The notes under the pieces are model-generated. The model was not told the origin of the DNA and did no database searches. It worked only from the letters and a program-made list of their open reading frames with translations. Shown piece after piece: positions 1 through 12,334 of a DNA stretch of 64,000 bases. Made by a program: the position numbers and the translations under genes. This DNA is from Euryodendron excelsum (Eukaryota > Streptophyta > Magnoliopsida > Ericales > Pentaphylacaceae). Each line of letters opens with the position of its first letter. Within the stretch, counting starts at the first letter, position 1. The stretch lies in NCBI GenBank assembly GCA_033060915.1, contig CM065397.1, forward strand, positions 23,962,501 to 24,026,500, in the 5' to 3' direction.

Positions 1-639
1 AACAACTTTGAAGACGACTTTTGGAATAATGCAAGAATCATGATATGCACAATGCAAATTTGGGGTCGTGAACATACAAGGTTAAGGCTTCACCACGTAA
101 TCAAGGGGGCCGAACCCACGTGGTCTTCGGTTAGACTAAAAGATAACCCTCGACACGGTGACTTTCCAATAGTCCAATCCTACACATGGACCGGGAATCC
201 TCTTATTTCAAGCATGCAAAGAAAGCGGGGGAAAGAGATGGGGATTAAAATAGAGAAAACCCAAGTGGGTTAGGAGAGAGAAGAGAGAGGAGGAAGTGCA
301 GAAATTTAAAGAAAAAGCCTACCGTATATCTTCTTTATTTTGCGTGTCTTGCTTTTCTTCGGTCTTCGTCTTGATCTTCGTCTTCAATCTTCAAGAGTTG
401 TCTTCAATCTTCAAACTTCAGGTTGTAGCTCTTCAAGTCTTCAAAGGAGGGTTGGAGGCTAGTGTATAAGTGTATGGGGATGTGTGTGAGTGTATAGAAG
501 GCTAGGGTTTAGTGTATGGTGGCTAGGGTTTGGAAAACCTAAGGAAGCTAGGGTTTAGGGAGTGTTCGAGCTCTGTATATCAAATATTGGTATTTTTAGA
601 CTGAGTTAGCGGACCTCTTTCACGCTGGAAGAGGCTCTG

Positions 640-647
640 TATTTATA
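640..647 (-). promoter_or_regulatory. LTR TATA box
   Basis: TATAAATA on the minus strand inside the sequence CTCTATAAATACAGAGCC. It is at the position equivalent to 21081-21088 in the second LTR copy and is probably the retrotransposon core promoter. Confidence 0.6.
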
Positions 648-1109
648 GAGGTGGGGCAAACCTGACACCTGTTGCAGTGGCGCCAGGGTAAAATGCCTCT
701 TGGTGCCACTAGGAGTGGCGCTAGGCCATTTCTTGGCTTATAGTGGTGCCAGATAGTTAAGAAAGTCTATAAATCGGCAAGCAACATATCTTTGACTAGA
801 TTTGGATGCCTGTACTAGTGACTACCATGCAATTTTCAGCCTAGCTTCACTAGGAGTAACTCCGGAAAGTCTGAGAACGATTTAAAGAGGCCGGGAATGA
901 CCCAAAAGGCCGGAAAAGAGCATGAACACTTAAAATAGTGTTCCAGAGGTATTTGACTTAAAAAATGAGGACAAGATGTGTCGGAAGGGTTGACTAGGCC
1001 TTTAGGGGCGAAACGGTCAATCGGGCCAGAAAGCTACCGAGACGGACTTGGACTGTCTCTGAAGAAGACTTAAGATTTGGAAACATTATTTAAAATGTTC
1101 CCAAAGGTT

Positions 1110-1450
1110 TCTGGTTTGATTCCCAGAGCCGGTGTGGTCGAAAAAGGTGACCGGCCCACCAAGGGTAAAACGGTCATTTCGCACCGGGTTTGCCGGAACT
1201 GACTCAGAATGATCCGAAAGGGTAAAGAAAGGTTGAGAATACTATAAAAAGTATTCTCGGGAAGTTACTGGTTTGATATCCAGAGATGGTGTGGTCGGAA
1301 AAGGAGACTGGCCCACTAGGGGCAAAAACGATCATTTTGTATTAGGTTTGCTGGAACTGACTCGGAATGATCCGAAAAGGTAAAGGAAGGTCGGGAATAC
1401 TATAAGAAGTATTCCTGGGAGGTTACCGATTTGATACCCAGAGCCGGTGT
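1110..1450. repeat. LTR-internal tandem repeat, units of about 140-157 bp
   Basis: Successive units contain a CCAGAGCCGGTGTGGTCG-like start, the AAAACGGTCATTT motif and a paired ACTATAAAAAGTATTC motif. The second LTR copy carries the same array with 157-bp spacing (20267, 20424, 20581). Confidence 0.7.
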
Positions 1451-1950
1451 GGTCCCCGGGGCATTTGGATGCCTAGGGGCAAAATGGTCATCTTGACCGA
1501 AAAGTTTAAGAAAAGGCCCAAGGGGCAGTTTGGTCATTTTTAACCGAAGTGGGCTAGCAGGCACCAGTGTTGACCTGGGTTTTGAGTGTTTTCGCCACTC
1601 TGACGGCGGTCGGGTGATACAGGGGTTTGTTGGCAATTCCCTATATCAACCTATTTACGAGTATTTTCGCTACTTTGACGGTTACGATGTTTGCGAGTAT
1701 TTCCACTACTCTGACGGTTCCCAATCATTCCCGAGACTGTCTGATCTCAGGAAGCTGCTAAACGGGACTTAGCACCTGAGAAGTCAACTTTCTCGGAAGG
1801 CGTGCCTAAACGGACATTTCTACATTAGCAGACTAGCAAGCGCCAAAGGTGGACCACTCTACCATCTAGGGGACTTGGGGTCTCGTCCCAGTCGACAGGT
1901 TTAAAGGGACTTACCATTTCAAAGAGATTTTCTTCGAAAAGCGCGCCGGA

Positions 1951-2500
1951 CCATCTCGAGGAATAAGCTGTCTCGAGAGAGGGATTGGAATTGGAAAAGG
2001 GTCTTATCGTCTTCGGAAAGACGTGCCTGATTGGAGTAGATTTACCGCCTCGAGGAATCAACTGTCTCGAGAGAGGGATTGGAATTGGAAAGGGGACTTA
2101 TCATCTTCGAAAAGATGTGCCTAATTAGAGTAGATTTACTGTCTCGAGGAATCAACTGTCTCTAGAGAGGGATCGGAATTGGACAGGGGTCTTATCGTCT
2201 TCGGAAAGACGCGCCTGATTTGGAATTGGATTTACCGTCTCGAGGAATCAATTGTCAAGAGAGAAGGATTGGGATTTGGAAAGGGGTCTTATCGTCTTCA
2301 GAAAGACATGCCTGATTTGGAATTAGATTTACCGTCTCGAGGAATTAACTGTCTCGAGAGAGGAATTGGGATTCGAAAAGGGGTCTTATCGTCTTCGGAA
2401 AGACGTGCCTGATTTGGAATTGAAAAGGGGACTTGCCGTCTTTGGAAAGACGGGCCTGATTTGGAATTGGAAAAGGGACTTACTGTCTTCGGAAAGACGT
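1951..2500. repeat. 95-bp minisatellite in LTR copy 1
   Basis: CCGTCTCGAGGAATC-like unit starts at 1951, 2045, 2139, 2235 and 2332, giving 94-97-bp units with CTCGAG cores and paired CGTCTTCGGAAAGACG segments. Shorter units follow to about 2500. The other LTR copy has only about one such unit but expanded a different 25/29-bp unit. Confidence 0.85.
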
Positions 2501-2876
2501 GCCTGGCTGGGAATAAGGAAATGATAATGCCCCTAAGGGCATTTTGGTCATTTTACTTCTCTTTGGGCCCAGTGGGGCCCGCGAAGCGATGAATTGACGA
2601 GATTAGACTTAGAGAGTTGGTTTCAATTGGAATACGTCCATATTGACTTGAGTACAAGTCTGGACGGAGCGTAAACTGCCGAGCGGTAAAAAATGGGGTG
2701 CTTACAAAGGGCATTTTGGTCATTTTACCTTTGTTGGGCCCAGCGAGCCCACAAAGCAATTGATTGGCTGAATTGAGTCTAGAAAATTGATTTGAACTTG
2801 AATGCATTTGTGTCAATTTGAATATAAGTCTGGACAAATCAGAGATTGCTAAGTAAACAAAAATGGGGTGCTTACA

Positions 2877-5390
2877 GTCGAGAATTGATGATTTGTTTGA
2901 CCAACTTCAGGATGCACAAGTGTTGTCTAAAATTAATTTGAGATCAGGTTACCATCAACTAAAAGTTAGAACAGAGGATGTAGAGAAAATAGCATTTAGA
3001 ACAAGATATGATCACTATGAGCTCTTGGTAATGTCATTTGAACTTACTAATGTAGCAGTAGCTTTTATGGATTTGATGAATTGGGTGTTCAAACCGTATT
3101 TAGATGAGTTTGTTATTATTTTCATTAATGATATTCTTATTTATTCTAAAAGCCTTGCAGAACATGAACAACACTTAAAGACTACTCTCCAAACTTTGAG
3201 GGAAAGACAACTCCATGCTGACTTAAAGAAATATGAATTTTGGTTGTCAAGCATATCCTTTTTGGGTCACATTGTCAACAATAAAGGAGTATCCATGGAT
3301 CCTCATAAAATTGAAGCAATTGTGGAATGGCTAAGACCAACCAATGTAACAGAAGCTTGTAGTTTCATAGGCTTGGTAGGTTATTACCGAAGGTTTGTGA
3401 AGGATTTCTCAAAGATTGCTACTCTATCGACAGTTGACTCAAAAGAATACACCAGTTGAATGGACCGAGAAAAGAGAATAGAGTTTTCTAGAATTGAAGG
3501 ACGGGTTAATGTCTGCACCTATTCTAACTCTTCCATTCGGAACTAAAGGCTTTATTATTTATAGTGATGCTTCATATAAGGGTTTGGGATGTCTACTAAT
3601 GCAACACGGAAAGGTGTTTGCTTATGCCTCTAGATAGTTGAGACCACATGAGAAGAACTATCCCACGCATGATCTAGAGATAGATGCTGTGATTTTTGTA
3701 TTGAAGATTCGGCATCATTATTTATATGGAGTAACTTATGAAATTTATACCGACCAAAAGAGTTTAAAGTATCTCTTCACACAAAAAAAGTTGAATATGC
3801 GACAAAGGAGATGACTTGAGTTGATAAAGGACTCTGATGTGTTGATCCAATATCATTGAGAAAAAGGTAATGTTGTGGCTGACACTTTGAATAGAAAATC
3901 TATGGCAAATCTAGCATCCTTGATTACTTCACAACAAGTTTTACTTGAAGAGTTACAAGACATGGAGAGTGAAATTGTGCTACCAGATTTGAATGTTATT
4001 CTTGCTGCCTTAGTTGCACAACCTAATTTATTCAAGATGGTGAAGCAAAAGCAACAAGAGGATCATTGTTTGAAGAAGATTTGTGAAGATATAAATGTTA
4101 GACCAAAACCTGATTTTGCAATAAAGGATGGAATTTTAAATTCAGAAATAGAATGTGTGTTTTTAGTGTGCCAAAAGTAAAGAAGCAAGTTCTAGAAGAA
4201 GCTCATACGTCCAAGTTTGCAATCCATCTGGGGAATACAAAGATCTATAAAGACCTTAAAAAATCCTTTTGGTGGCTGGGAATGAAGAAAGATATTGCAG
4301 AATTTGTATCTCATTGTTTACAATGTCAACAAGTAAAATTATAACATCAAATGCTAGCTGGATTGTTGTAGCCTCTACTAATACCGGAACAAAAATGGGA
4401 GGATATCACAATGGATTTTGTTAACGGATTCCCATGTTCTCCCTGACGTAATAATATGATATGGGTAATTATTGACAAACTAACTAAATCTGCTCACTTC
4501 TTAGCAGTAAAAATCACCCACTCTCTAGCTAAGCTTACAACATTATATATCAAGGAAATTATTCGATTACATGGTGCACCAATTTCTATTGTGTCAAATA
4601 GAGAGCCTAGATTTGTATCCAGATTTTTGAAAAGTTTGCAAATAGCTATGGGGACAAAACTAAAATTTAGCACAGTTTTTCATCCTCAAGCTGACGGTCA
4701 ATCAAAAAGAATAATTTAGATTTTGGAAGATATGTTGAGACTTAGTGTTCTTGATTTCCAAGGAAGCTAGGAAGATCATTTACCATTAATAGAGTTTGTC
4801 TACAACAACAGTTTTCAAGCAAGCATTGGTATGGTACTGTACGAAGCACTTTATGAAAGGAAATGTAGATCCCCAATTTGTTGGCCCAAGGTTGGAGAAA
4901 GAAAGCTTTTAGGACCTGAAATTATGCAACAAACAATTGACAAGATCAAAATGATTTGACAAAGACTTCAAACTGCCAAAGTCGCCAAAAGAAGAGAATT
5001 GGAGTTTCATGAAGGTGATCATGTTTTATTGGACCATTTGAGATATTGCAAAAAGTTAGTTCTGTTGCTTACCGTTTGGCTCTCCCACCCAAGCTTTCAC
5101 ACATTCATGATGTATTCTATGTTTCAATGCTAAAATACTATGTGCATGATATTACACACGTGTTCAATTACTATCCATTGATAGTACATGATGATTTAAG
5201 TTACATTAAGCAACTAGTTCAAATCATTGACTACCGAGTTTAAGAATTAAGGAACAATAGTATCCCTTTGGTAAAAAATTTGGTGGCGTAATCATTCTAT
5301 AGAAGAAGCCACATGGGAAAGGGAAGATGAGATTCGAAAGAATTACCCTTACCTATTCATTGAATAAGATATGCAAAGTTTGGAGGACTA
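2877..5390 (+). pseudogene. Ty3/gypsy pol remnant (RT, RNase H, integrase), 5' truncated
   Basis: This is a decayed pol polyprotein. Reverse transcriptase starts abruptly at [10 protein letters not shown] (2878), where the upstream LTR interrupts it. The RT core follows ([11 protein letters not shown]), with the catalytic box reading FINDILIYS instead of the usual F/YxDD form, so one catalytic aspartate is lost. The frame breaks near 3430. RNase H is recognisable at about 3550-3800 (YSDASYKGLG, then [10 protein letters not shown]). The integrase zinc-binding HHCC segment lies at about 4200-4330 (SHCLQCQQ), followed by the integrase core (IDKLTKSAHF; STVFHPQADGQ). A chromodomain-like tail ends about 5390. 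Multiple stops and frameshifts make it non-functional. The family resembles chromoviruses of the Tekay/Del type, by RT-RH-INT order and LTR ends; that placement is inference. Confidence 0.88.
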
Positions 5391-5411
5391 AACTTCTTAA
5401 GGAGGGAAGGA

Positions 5412-7913
5412 TGTAACATCCTAGCCCTTGCATTCTATTATATATGTTAAATATGTGTTTTGTGTGCATAATTGTGCTTGAATTGTGAAATGAGTTTATC
5501 TTGATTACTTGAATTGAGTAGAATTGTATAATGTCTATATTTAATTAGAAATTTTTCATAATTAGTAAGAATTAAATATTTCATGTTATAGCTATGTCTA
5601 CATTCTCTAATCAAGGTGTTTAATTAGGTTTGTTTAATGTTAATTTTATTTTGAAACACTTTTGTCAAAAGTGATTTTGATTAGTTAAACTTAATCGTGA
5701 TTAATTAGGCTTAATTGTCATTGGCCCTAAGTAAGGATTAATTAGTATTAAGCTTGATTAATTACCTCTTAATCATGATTAGGGTGAGAAGTGTCACCTC
5801 ACTTGGAGGGACACCTCACCTATACTTTAAGGGACATGTGTCCTTTTCATCCAAATTGTAAAACATGTGTATGTGTGTGCATGTGGGTGTGTGAGTATGT
5901 GACGTTTCATGCTTCTTTTAGTGAAGAAAGATAAGAGGGAGAAGTAGGGAGGAGAATAATTTATGCACAAAGAAAAGAAAGAAAGATGAGAAGTTTTTGG
6001 TTGAAAGGAAAGTGAAGGAAAAAGCGTAGGGAAAATCCAAGAAAAGTTGCAAAGGCTTGGGATAAGTAGAAGAATCTCATATCATGATAGTGTGCTTACA
6101 TTAAATTATTGCTGCATTTAGAAAGGTCTCTTCATGCCTTTAGAATTGTGATTTTGGACCTTAGAATAGGAAGGTTTAGGTTGGAAGTTTAGAATCCATG
6201 TGAAGTTCATGTGCGGATGTTTTGAATATTGTTTAAGACTTTAGAACCCTAACCAAGAACTTAGGAGGCTTAGAAGGGTGTTAGAGTAGTTAAGAGTACT
6301 TAAAACTTCATTCTTGTTGAAACAATTTTGGATAGAGGTGTGCCAGTGCGCCATTGAAAGGCTCCAAATGGCACGGTCCTTTGAAGGAGGCGTGCCAGTA
6401 GGGCACTAGTGTGTGCCTAGTGGCGTAGTTCCTGAAAATTTCTACATTTCATTAGAAATTTCCCATCACCCTTGAGCATTGGTCACATTTTGGAGTCATT
6501 TCAACATTGTTTCATGCTTTAATCATATAGGATAAATAGCTTAAAGATGAATCAAGCTCTTTTTAAAGAATCAAGGTGAGTGGTGTGGATGCTTATAAAT
6601 ATTCCTTTCAACTTGTTTTGCCTTCAAATATATATTATGTTACATTACAATGGCAATTATATATTTTTTACTCAAATGCTATATTTTACAAAGATATTTG
6701 AGTTCCATGGACATTATACTTGTGAAATGTTTGAAAATGTTTTTAAATGTATTATATGCCAACTCGAGGGTCCTAACTCGAGGGACTTAGAAGAAACCAT
6801 TATATGAATTTAGGGAGACATCCCCTAGGAGCCACATGGTTTCTTATGGGTTCTATACGTGCAATAATCAATTATGAGCTTCGGCTCATTGTACACAAAA
6901 AGTGTGAATACATGTTGAGAAATAGAGTTTATTTTAAAGTATAAATGTTGCTTTGAATTGAATATGTGAAAGACCTTTACTATTTTAATGAGAAGTTATT
7001 ATTTCTAAATAATTCTTTTAAATGAAAATATTTTATGAATTGTTCATTGGATTAATCTGAATATATTCCCTGTATCTATATCATTCATTGGGCCTTGTTC
7101 ATACTGTTGATTATTACTTCGGGAAATGGGGAGTAGAATCGTGCTTGAAGATGAATTGAAAGTTTATTTGAAAGTGTGTTTTAGGAACTCAATGCTTTTG
7201 TTTCTTTTTCTGTGAGGATGGGAGCATCTCACTTTTCAAGCCTCTAACATTATGTGAATGTTGAAAGACGTTGTCTTCTATGTATTATTTTTGTGTAGCC
7301 TTGGGATAGGCCTAAAGATTGTAATTATCCTATGTATGTGGTTTGACTTCAAATGTGTTGAAAACTTAGGCACTTGCTCTAAAGCTCAGCTTTGAATGCA
7401 CAATACTATATTATGCTTTAGCTATTATCTATATTATAGATGAATGCACAAGTAATCAACCTATTTCATGTGTTAGGCCTTTGGTAGCTACGCTACTGGC
7501 CAGTTATGACTTTAATCCCACACCTTAAGTGGAGTTTAAGTCATGACACCTTGGGTGGTTCGGCCCCTAAAAGAGAAGAATTGAAAGAATTTGGGTACAC
7601 TCGTCCCTTGGGTGGATCGAACCCTGAAGTAAAGGAATTAGGATATACTCGTCTCTTAGGTTAGTAACCTATGAAGAAGAGGAACATCATACGCCTTGCA
7701 CATTTGCAGGGTGCATGAAATTTGGGTACATGAGTTTCAGTATGGTTTGCATGAGTGAAATGTGCATTGATTATAAATTTGTAATGTTTGATATTGGAAT
7801 TGAAATGATAATAAATTCAAATGAACACTTGAATTTTGAAAAATGAATTGAAAGTTGTGTAGTTACAAAGAATACAATACAATGACATTGGCATTAGAAA
7901 CACATAACATGCA
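5412..7913 (+). mobile_element. 3' LTR of the gypsy element (left part)
   Basis: A purine-rich tract (AAGGAGGGAAGGA) ends at 5411 and is followed by TGTAACATCC, a common LTR start in Tekay/Del chromoviruses. The downstream 2.5 kb is non-coding and AT-rich. The exact right end is uncertain. A sequence GGATGTGATA at 14323-14332 is close to the inverted complement of the LTR start, so the LTR may resume after nested insertions. Confidence 0.6.
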
Positions 7914-8512
7914 ATTTTTTAAAAATCGGTCCGGACTGGCCATTTCAATCAGAAAAATCGGTAACCGGTCCATAAACTAGTCTGCATATACCTTTGAACC
8001 ATTCATATATGTATAATCAGTTTAGTTTTTTAAAACTGCTCAAAATCATGGTTCAATCGATGATCCATAAGAATCAGTCACGGGTCATAGTGACCGGCTG
8101 GTTTTATTAACTAACAAAAAAGGAAATTTTAGGGAAGGACCTCCCTAGACCAGTTTACCATTCATTGTTTTTTGGCTTCGCGTCCATAGCTCTATTGCTC
8201 TCCAACATCTTCTTCCTCCCTGGTGTCTTATTCTCTTTCTTTGGCTAACAAACCTATTATATCTCTCTCTAATTGTTGTATACAAAGTATTGTCAGTCCT
8301 TAGGGGTGGTGCTTTTTTTTTGTCATCCTTAGACAGACCAGTATGCTAAGGCTTCTTGCATTTAATTATTATTGCTTATTGTGTGGTCAAATATATTTGT
8401 TTAATAACTAAAAAGCATTGTGTAGATAATTGGTTGACTACGTGTCACAATAAAATGAAATATTACTTCTTGACTACTAGTATGCTTTGAAGTTTTAGTC
8501 TTTTATATATAT
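7914..8512. other. Unassigned non-coding DNA left of the gag-only retrotransposon
   Basis: AT-rich, with several ACCGGTCC / GGTCCGGACTGG motifs at 7925-8100 and a pyrimidine-rich stretch around 8200-8260. I recognise no gene, and no clear terminal repeats. Confidence 0.4.
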
Positions 8513-9079
8513 TGTGGAGGGGATTTTTTATAAACCTTGATCCACTCTGCGAACCACCAAGATGAATACTAAAGAGCCTACAAGAGCTGAAGACAATGAG
8601 AATGCGTTGACCTTCTTTGGGCCAATGGCACTCCGACGATCAAGTCAGACATGCTTAACCTCAATGTATTGAAATAAAGAAATTAATTTTAGCTCTCAGT
8701 TGTGCATACCTTACTTTTTAGTGGCATGGCATATTTATAGGCTTCAGAGGTCTCACTTCTTCTATGATTGGTATTCTCTCTCCTTCTAGGAGTAAACCTC
8801 TCTTGGGTCAGTTTATGAGTAGATTGGACTTATCTTTAAGAGTCTTATTCCATGTCGAACTGCGTCTCCTGCCCAATCTAATATACCTCGTTTTATGCTT
8901 TGGAAGTGCTTCAGTAGTTACTGGGCTTGCCTCCTTCACGTCGGCACCACCATTCTTAGTGGGTTTGCTTTTATGCTGGTCAGCTTGTTGCTTATTTTGA
9001 GCCTCTTCTTTGGGAGGTCTGTAATACTACTCTTCGTGGGCCAGCCTTGATCTGGAAAATGCATAATTTTTATCCCACA
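8513..9079 (-). repeat. LTR of gag-only element (3' LTR in element orientation)
   Basis: 567 bp, TGTGGAG...CCCACA. It matches 12335-12896 throughout, including the ACCACCAAGATGAA and AGATCAAGTCAGAC... segments. Confidence 0.88.
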
Positions 9080-9159
9080 ATTGCCCCCAGCCATTGTGCT
9101 TTATTTGGCCGAGTTTGGGCGATAAGGGCAGTAATGTGCTAACAATGACAATTTTTTAA

Positions 9160-9945
9160 CTTTGGCCTTCTTTGGCCGACCTACCAAACTTAGACAATAC
9201 TAAGTTCAACACTTAGTTTTTATCTTCAGCCTTCCTTTGACTCTCTTTGAGCTGACCTTCCTTTGACTCTCTGCAAATGCTTGGTTTTTGGGGGGTTAGC
9301 CATTCTTGGGCCCACCTACCAAACTTAGGCAGGACCAAGCTCTTCGCTTGGTTTTTTAGTTTGGCCATTCCTGGGCCGACCTACTAAACTTAGGCAAGAC
9401 CAAGCTCCGACACTTGGTTTTTAGGGTGGCCATTCTTGGGCAACCTGCCCCAACTTAGGCAAGACCAAGCTTTGACACTTGATTTTTTCTTTAACCTTCA
9501 TTGGCCGACATACCCAACTTAAGCATGACCAAGCTTTGATACTTAATTTTTTGCTTTGACTTTCATTGGCCAACCTACCCGACTTAGGCAGGACCAAGCT
9601 TTGATACTTGGTTTTTAGGGTAGCCATTCTTGGGCCGACCTATCAGACTTAAGCAAGACCAAGTTTTGAACACTTGGGTTTTTTGCTTTGACCTTCATTG
9701 GCCAACCTGTCCGACTTAGATATGACTAAACTTTGATACTTGATTTTTAGGTTGGCCATTCTTGAACCGACCTACTAGCCTTAGGCAGGACCAAGCTTTG
9801 AATGCTTGGGCTTTTTGTTTTGACGTTCATTGGTTGATTTGTCCGACTTAGGCAGGACCAAGCTTTGATATTTGGTTTTTAGGGTGGCCATTCTTAGGCC
9901 GACCTACCAAACTTAGGTAGGACCAAGCTTTGAACGCTTGAGTTT
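9160..9945. repeat. 65-bp tandem array in the gag-only element
   Basis: The motif ACCAAGC recurs at 9334, 9399, 9464, 9528, 9593 and 9658, a 64-65-bp period, with further diverged units on both sides (about 12 in all). Each unit carries CTTAGGCAGGACCAAGCTTTG and GGCCATTCTTGGGCCGACCTA-like segments, shortened here. It lies between the gag remnant and the 3' LTR. Confidence 0.85.
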
Positions 9946-9999
9946 TTATGCATTTCCTTTCCTCTCCAATAGTTTGTCACCCTTAATCAATTTCGAGCT

Positions 10000-11600
10000 T
10001 TATTAAAAAGACTTGACTAAATAAAAGCGCAACATCTTTGCTAGTGAGTTACAAATCGTTAAATGGAGACTTGCAAGGAAAGGTTCTGGCTTCCGCCCAG
10101 CTTTTCATTGGTAAAACTTCTTTAAGTTGTGAGAATTCCAAAGTTAGGGTAGCTGGCGCCCTTCTTCTATAGCTTCTAACTAATATGCCCCCACATCAAC
10201 CTAGGACATAGCTCTGCAGGGGCCTTGCCAGCTGGTTAGTGCAACACTACTATCACACGTGTTTGTTCTGCACATGCTTCTCTTTGGGGGATCTCCTTTA
10301 TCTTTGCATAGTCAATGTGTTGGCCGAGGTGCCCTGCCTTTACTAGGTCCTTCAGGTGATCCCTAAATTACCTGCAACTTTCTATCATGTGGCCCTTATC
10401 TCTGTGGTAAGAGCAGAATTTCTTCTGATCTCGTGTGTTCAGGTCCCCTCCCATCTTTGGTGGCCACTTGAAGTAAGGCTTGTTTTTTTATCTGGGATAG
10501 TATCTTGTAGATCGACTCATTGAATACCATGTTCATGCCCTCAAAGGCCTTCCTGCCCCCACTATTGGCCTCTTCTTAACCCCCCTTGGTTCCTTCCATG
10601 CCTCCGGTTCGTCATTGGTGTTTCCTTAGTCAGGTGGCAACAAATCTTCCTCCACCCGGGAGTACTGCTCAATTCTCTTCATGAGCTCAAGCATGCCGAT
10701 CGCTGATCGTTTTTTCAAGGATTATCTTAGGCGATGCTCATTGGACAAGCCGATCTTAAACTGTGCAACCGCGAGTTGCTCGCTGCACCCTTTAATCTCA
10801 TTGTAGGCCTCCTAGTAGCTCCTAGAATACTGCCTCAATCCTTCATCATTTTTCTTCTATATTATTAGTAACTAGTCTACTTCCTTTGTCTGCTTGTTGT
10901 TAGCTATGAATCTTGCAGTGAAGAGCTCGACCAACTATTTCCAACTACTAACTGTCCCTGAGGGCAGCTTGCCAAACCAACTAATGGCCAATTCCCCTAA
11001 GCTGGATAGGAAAACTCAGTATATCAGGGACTCGTCTGCTCTCCACAGGGCCATCATCTGCTTATAGTGCCTGATGTGACTGATGGGATCTAACTTCCTA
11101 TTATAAGGAGTGAACTTTGGTGGTATAAATTTTTTAGGGAGGCCAGCACCTGTCTATCTCCTCCGCGAACGGTGAAGACATTATTTGCTCCAGAGCTTTT
11201 TGAGCCATGTCCGAGGCCATTCTCCCCTTGGGATGTGCGATCCTTCCTTCTAGCTAGTTATTCAGCCATCTCATAAGGTCTTCCCAATCTCTTCGGCCAT
11301 GCGACCAACCTCGCTGTTGATGGCCAGTGCTGGAAGTGTGACTTCTAGAACGCCTAGAAGAAGGGACGCTTAGGCTCCCAGAATCCATCCTCCTCTTCTT
11401 ACGACTTGAGCGAAGCCTATGCTAATTTTTATTTTTGTGCCGATGCAGGATTTGCCCTTTTCTCCAATTTTCTTGATCGGCAACCTCATCCTTGATTATA
11501 TTGATCTCCGTTCTCAGGTCAGAGATCTCTTGGTCGCGTCTTCTCAACTCACTTTTAGAAACTCTTGGATTTGAGCTCCTTTAAGGAGGATTGTTAGGCC
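10000..11600 (-). pseudogene. Decayed gag of the gag-only gypsy element
   Basis: On the minus strand the sequence translates, with stops and frameshifts, to a retrotransposon gag core. One segment reads DPISHIRHYKQMMALWRADE (near 11090-11030), followed by a WFGKLPSGTVSSW-like stretch and an EAYNEIKGCSEQLAVAQFKIGL-like helix-rich part. The N-terminal part is rich in charged coiled-coil residues (about 11550-11400). No intact frame remains. No protease, RT or integrase follows. Confidence 0.7.
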
Positions 11601-11738
11601 GCAAAGGGCTCCCCATTGTACATGATCTTCCCTTATCCTCCTTTACCGACAAATTAGGCACTACGTGATACACCTCCGAACTGAGCCACCGGTTTTCCCA
11701 AACCCAATGATGACCTGAGTCCTTTGGGTACTCCCAGG

Positions 11739-12203
11739 CCCCATTTGTTTGCGGGATGAGAAAATGGGGGATAAGTAATATTGTGGTATTAAAAAGGTGG
11801 TGATGGGTGATAAGTAATACTTGATGTGATGAAGGATTACTCATACTACGTTTGATTAGGATGGGATTATGATAGGATACGTAATATTATTTTGTTAAAA
11901 TATCACATTAAAAATATAAAATTAATAGAAAAATTAATTTTAAATTATAATATAACTATTTAATATTATTTTAACCTATTATAATAATAAAATAAGGGTA
12001 AAAATGTCATTTTTAAGCTTATTCCAAGGGAGGGGATAAGTAATACCACTTCCCCCATAATATTACTTATCTCTCATTTTGAGGGATTAATAGTCCGAAG
12101 GGATGAGTAATTCTCCATCACTTTTTTTTTCCAAACAAAGGATTAGGTGGACCCTAAGGATGACAAATCCAATCCCATACCCTATATCCCCCAACCAAAT
12201 ATG
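11739..12203. mobile_element. hAT-type MITE nested in the gag-only element
   Basis: A 465-bp element flanked by a perfect 8-bp duplication CTCCCAGG (11731-11738 and 12204-12211). The ends are imperfect inverted repeats: CCCCATTTGTTTGCGGGATG at left, and CATATTTGGTTGGGGGATAT read inward from the right. The interior is AT-rich, with GGATAAGTAATA subterminal motifs on both strands. No coding capacity. The 8-bp duplication is typical of hAT. Confidence 0.78.
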
Positions 12204-12334
12204 CTCCCAGGGTATTTCGCTATAAGGAACAACATGGCTCGATCCCTCATAGTTTCTCGAGTGTGAAGCTTCAAGAACCGCCCTTATGCTCTCTGTGTTA
12301 AACTTTTCAAAGGGCTCCCACAGACGATGTCAAT

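Larger units (their letters stand above)
1..2876 (-). mobile_element. Long Ty3/gypsy LTR (minus orientation), 5' portion, truncated by the window edge
   Basis: Read on the minus strand, the LTR begins TGTAAGCACCCC at 2876 and runs leftward off the window. It is homologous, inverted, to the first 2.4 kb of the complete solo LTR at 19269-24567. Shared landmarks are the TGTAAGCACCCC start, the repeats containing AAAACGGTCATTTTG, the clustered GGCGCC motifs, the TATAAATA box and the TTGGGGTCGTGAACATACAA stretch near position 60. A second copy of the LTR start motif near 2706 shows a partial terminal duplication. It interrupts a gypsy reverse transcriptase gene that resumes at 2877. Only one end is visible, so whether this is a solo LTR or part of a larger element cannot be decided. 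Confidence 0.85.
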
